Shown: positions 5,366 through 7,974 of the stretch, one piece after another
Layout of the letters: every line of letters starts with the position of its first letter
How positions within the stretch are numbered: the stretch's first letter is position 1
Origin: Hydrogenophaga sp.
GTDB taxonomy: Bacteria > Pseudomonadota > Gammaproteobacteria > Burkholderiales > Burkholderiaceae_C
Assembly: GCA_030684755.1 (NCBI GenBank)
Contig: JAUXXN010000069.1
Coordinates: forward strand, 1-7,974
Reading direction: 5' to 3'
DNA length: 7,974 bases
The notes under the pieces: model-generated
Database searches by the model: none
What the model was told of the DNA's origin: nothing
The model's input: the letters and a program-made list of their open reading frames with translations, nothing else
Position numbers and translations under genes: made by a program

Positions 5366-6568
5366 ATGAAATTTGGCATTGAACGTTTGCTGCAAGACCC
5401 GGCCCTGCGTGCGCCACTGGCAGGACAGCGTGTGGCCTTGCTGGCCCATCCCGCGTCGGTCACCCGCGACCTCACCCACTCTCTGGACGCCCTGGCGGCG
5501 TTGCCCGACGTGCAACTGACGGCGGCTTTTGGCCCACAACACGGCCTGCGCGGCGACAAGCAAGACAACATGGTCGAGTCGCCCGACTACCTGGACCCTA
5601 GGCTTGGCATTCCGGTGTTCAGCCTCTACGGCGAGGTGCGCCGCCCCACGCCCGCCATGATGGACAGCTTTGACGTGTTGTTGGTGGACCTGCAAGACCT
5701 GGGCTGCCGCATCTACACCTTTATCACCACGCTGCGCTATGTGTTGGAAGCCGCTGTACAACACGGCAAAAGCGTGTGGGTGCTGGACCGCCCCAACCCC
5801 GCTGGTCGGCCGGTGGAAGGCCTGACGCTGCGCGAAGGTTGGGAAAGTTTTGTGGGCGCTGGCCCCATGCCCATGCGCCACGGCATGACGATGGGGGAGC
5901 TGGGCCACTGGTTTATTGCCACGCTGGGCCTGCGGGTGGACTACCGCGTGATTGCCATGGAGGGCTGGCAACCCGACGCGGCGCCCGGCTTTGGCTGGCC
6001 CACCGAGCGCAGTTGGGTCAACCCCAGCCCGAACGCCGCCAACCTGAGCATGGCGCGCGCTTATGCGGGCACCGTGATGCTGGAAGGCACCACCCTGAGC
6101 GAAGGCCGAGGCACCACGCGCCCGCTGGAGCTGTTTGGCGCGCCCGACATCGACGCCCACCGCTTGCTGCATGACATGCAGCGAATGGCACCGCAATGGC
6201 TGCAAGGCTGTGCATTGCGGGAATGTTTTTTTGAACCCACCTTTCACAAACACAAGGGTCAGCTTTGCTCAGGTGTGCAAATTCATGTGGAAGACGCCAG
6301 CCATTACGACCACCAGGCGTTCAAACCCTGGCGTTTGCAGGCGCTGGCTTTCAAGGCCCTGCGCCTGCAAGCTCCCGCCTACCCGCTGTGGCGCGACTTT
6401 GCGTACGAATACGAGCACGACCGCCTGGCGATAGATCTGATCAACGGCGGGCCAGCGCTGCGCGAATGGGTGGACGATGCCAAGGCAACGGTGGCCGACC
6501 TGAACGCGATAGCCGAGCCAGACGAAGCGGCTTGGATGGAAAACCGAAAGCCGTTCCTGCTGTATTAA
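5366..6568 (+). CDS. DUF1343 / NamZ-type protein (probable exo-N-acetylmuramidase family)
   Basis: This 400-aa protein is of the DUF1343 family, whose founding member, Bacillus NamZ, removes N-acetylmuramic acid from the non-reducing end of peptidoglycan fragments. Landmarks are a Rossmann-like start VALLAHPASVT (23-33), FGPQHGLRGDKQDN (55-68), IPVFSLYGEVRRPT (82-95), LLVDLQDLGCRIYTF (105-119), LDRPNPAGR (140-148), EGTTLSEGRGTTRPLE (240-255), and a C-terminal half ending NRKPFLLY. No signal peptide is seen, so it is probably cytoplasmic, perhaps acting in wall recycling (inference). ATG 5366 is the family-like start (MKFGIERLL). The reading frame stays open upstream, but only through element sequence. 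No good ribosome site precedes it; GAGG is 19 nt away. This fits loss of its native upstream region to the IscB element. Q58 replaces the usual glutamate of the PEHG motif. Confidence 0.88.
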   Translation: MKFGIERLLQDPALRAPLAGQRVALLAHPASVTRDLTHSLDALAALPDVQLTAAFGPQHGLRGDKQDNMVESPDYLDPRLGIPVFSLYGEVRRPTPAMMDSFDVLLVDLQDLGCRIYTFITTLRYVLEAAVQHGKSVWVLDRPNPAGRPVEGLTLREGWESFVGAGPMPMRHGMTMGELGHWFIATLGLRVDYRVIAMEGWQPDAAPGFGWPTERSWVNPSPNAANLSMARAYAGTVMLEGTTLSEGRGTTRPLELFGAPDIDAHRLLHDMQRMAPQWLQGCALRECFFEPTFHKHKGQLCSGVQIHVEDASHYDHQAFKPWRLQALAFKALRLQAPAYPLWRDFAYEYEHDRLAIDLINGGPALREWVDDAKATVADLNAIAEPDEAAWMENRKPFLLY

Positions 6569-6589
6569 GCAAGGTGAATGGGCTCAGAA

Positions 6590-6634
6590 GGTTGCGGCTG
6601 AATCGGCCCTGCCGGGCCGTTCACAACCACTTTT
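6590..6634 (+). terminator. Probable terminator hairpin between convergent genes
   Basis: CGGCCC-TGCC-GGGCCG (6604-6619) is a perfect 6-bp stem. It is extended by TGAA/TTCA and GGTTG/CAACC around a CGGC bulge, then ACTTTT. It lies 21 nt after the DUF1343 stop and overlaps the stop codon of the convergent GNAT gene. The T tract is short, so this is a moderate call for the + strand. Confidence 0.5.
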
Positions 6635-7109
6635 GGAAAAACTGGGCGGTGCCCATCTCCGGGTCGAGCTGGTAGCCCTCATAGCCGATGCGCCGGTACA
6701 GGTTCACAGCGGGCGCGTTGCCCGAGAGCACTTCCAGCGTCATCTTCACGGCGCCGCGTTCTTGTGCAATGCGCTCAGCCAGTGCCAGCATCTGCGCAGC
6801 AACGCCCCGCCCCCGATGGCTGCCCAGCACCGCCACGTCGTGCACGTTCACCAGCGGCTTGCAAGCGAATGTTGAAAAACCTTCGATGCAGTTCACCAGT
6901 CCAACCGGTTGCCCAGCGTCGAATGCCAGCACGCTGTAGGCCTGGGGCCGGGCGGCCAGTTCGCGAACGAGGTGGTTCTTGGCGTAGTCGCTCAACGGCT
7001 TGCCACCACCAGCGGGGTCGCTGGCATAGGCGTCAAGCATATTCACCACGGCCTGCGCGTCGGCCGCACAGGCGTAGTCAGCACGGCGAACGGTGAATGC
7101 GGCAGCCAT
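6621..7109 (-). CDS. GNAT-family N-acetyltransferase
   Basis: The 162-aa cytoplasmic protein has the GNAT fold. An N-terminal strand FTVRRAD is followed by helices, then VNVHDVAVLGSHRGRGVAAQML (87-108), holding the acetyl-CoA pyrophosphate loop HRGRGVAA. The second signature is LEVLSGNAPAVNLYRRIGYE (125-144). It transfers an acetyl group from acetyl-CoA to an unknown amine substrate. The ATG at 7109 shares one base with the glmM stop (TGATG), and GAAGG lies 7 nt upstream inside glmM, so translation is probably coupled. A TTG one codon earlier is possible but less likely. GlmM supplies glucosamine-1-phosphate, but nothing in the sequence ties this acetyltransferase to that sugar; the GlmU reaction belongs to a different fold. 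Confidence 0.88.
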   Translation of the reverse strand: MAAAFTVRRADYACAADAQAVVNMLDAYASDPAGGGKPLSDYAKNHLVRELAARPQAYSVLAFDAGQPVGLVNCIEGFSTFACKPLVNVHDVAVLGSHRGRGVAAQMLALAERIAQERGAVKMTLEVLSGNAPAVNLYRRIGYEGYQLDPEMGTAQFFQKWL

Positions 7110-7974
7110 CAACTGGCCTTCACTGCGTCCACCAAGCGCTGGGCAAAGTTTTGCGCCTGCTGCTCGTCGCGCGCTTCCACCATCACGCGCAACAGCGGCT
7201 CGGTCCCGCTGGCACGGATCAGCACCCGACCTGAGTCGCCCAACTCGGCTTCCACTGAGCGGGTTTCTTCAGCCAGCTTGGTGTTGCTTTTCCAGTCCTG
7301 CCCAGGCTGCAGACGTACGTTGATAAGTATTTGTGGGAACAGTGTTACATCGGCCAGCAACTGTGCCATCGTTTTGCCGCTGTCTACACAGGCGTGCAAC
7401 ACCTGCAAGGCCGACACCAAGCCATCGCCGGTCGTGTGACGGTCCAGTACCAGAATGTGCCCGGAACCCTCGCCGCCCAGTGTCCATCCATGCCGTTCAA
7501 GCTCTTCGAGCACGTAGCGGTCACCCACCTTGGCACGCACAAATTTAACGCCTTTGTGCTTGAACGCGACTTCAACCGCCTTGTTGGTCATGAGCGTGCC
7601 CACCACACCGGGTACATCAATGTCGCTTGCAATGCGGTCCGACGCAATCAGGTACAGCAATTCGTCGCCATTGAACAAACGACCACTGGCATCCACCATT
7701 TGCAACCGATCGGCGTCACCGTCCAGTGCAATGCCGTAATGGGCGCCGTGGGTCTTCACTGCTTCCACCAACGCCTGAGGGTGGGTAGCGCCCACACCGT
7801 GGTTGATGTTCAAGCCATCGGGTAAGCAACCTATCTTGATCACTTCTGCACCGAGCTCATGGAAAACATCGGGTGCAATGCTGTACGCAGCACCGTTGGC
7901 TCCGTCCACGACGATCTTCAATCCTTTCAAGGTGAAGTTGTGTGAGCAGGTGCTTTTGCAAAACTCGATGTAGC
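7109..7974 (-). CDS. glmM: Phosphoglucosamine mutase, C-terminal part (5' end outside window)
   Basis: The last 287 codons of GlmM are present, beginning YIEFCKS and running off the right edge. The family is about 445 aa, so the N-terminal third with the phospho-serine loop is missing. Seen in order: the start of domain 2 [16 protein letters not shown], the Mg-binding loop LDGDADR, the sugar-binding loop LGGEGSGH, and the phosphate-binding loop [15 protein letters not shown] near the C-terminus. The enzyme interconverts glucosamine-6-phosphate and glucosamine-1-phosphate in the cytoplasm on the path to UDP-GlcNAc, hence peptidoglycan and [17 protein letters not shown] and GEGSGH separate GlmM from phosphomannomutase/phosphoglucomutase. 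The downstream GNAT gene overlaps its stop codon. Confidence 0.95.
   Translation of the reverse strand, partial: YIEFCKSTCSHNFTLKGLKIVVDGANGAAYSIAPDVFHELGAEVIKIGCLPDGLNINHGVGATHPQALVEAVKTHGAHYGIALDGDADRLQMVDASGRLFNGDELLYLIASDRIASDIDVPGVVGTLMTNKAVEVAFKHKGVKFVRAKVGDRYVLEELERHGWTLGGEGSGHILVLDRHTTGDGLVSALQVLHACVDSGKTMAQLLADVTLFPQILINVRLQPGQDWKSNTKLAEETRSVEAELGDSGRVLIRASGTEPLLRVMVEARDEQQAQNFAQRLVDAVKAS

Noticed and set aside
5180..6253. Minus-strand open frame of 357 codons opposite DUF1343
   Set aside because: Shadow frame without motifs, opposite a recognisable family protein.

Overview
The window reads as chromosome of a GC-rich betaproteobacterium, most likely of the Comamonadaceae (Limnohabitans/Rhodoferax/Polaromonas-like). 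This rests on remembered family resemblance of GlmM, the DOMON-like protein, the DUF1343 protein and the ars genes, not on any search. No rRNA, tRNA or CRISPR array is visible.

Region 1 (1-1807) is an arsenic resistance cluster on the + strand. It holds the last 40 codons of an ArsR repressor with a cysteine-rich tail, an LMW-phosphatase-type arsenate reductase (arsC) and an ACR3 arsenite efflux permease. ArsC reduces arsenate to arsenite, ACR3 exports it, and ArsR senses it. A textbook intrinsic terminator lies between arsC and acr3, and a second follows acr3.

Region 2 (1809-2756, - strand) is an exported metallo-beta-lactamase-fold protein, convergent with acr3. Its HxHxDH metal motif has lost both of the first two histidines.

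Region 3 (2910-6628, + strand) is the most interesting part. A DOMON-like protein gene and a DUF1343/NamZ-type gene appear to have been separated by an IS200/IS605-like element of about 1.7 kb. The element carries an intact iscB, the RNA-guided HNH/RuvC nuclease ancestral to Cas9, preceded by about 300 nt of structured non-coding sequence that fits an omega RNA. No tnpA transposase is present, so this is a solitary IscB-omegaRNA (OMEGA) locus. Both ends carry a small hairpin with a TGAA loop. The left one supplies the stop codon of the DOMON gene and the right one holds the stop codon of iscB. The 5' guide of the omega RNA would be read from the last codons of the DOMON gene.

Region 4 (6621-7974, - strand) holds the C-terminal two thirds of glmM (phosphoglucosamine mutase). 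It is followed, with a TGATG stop/start overlap, by a GNAT acetyltransferase gene.
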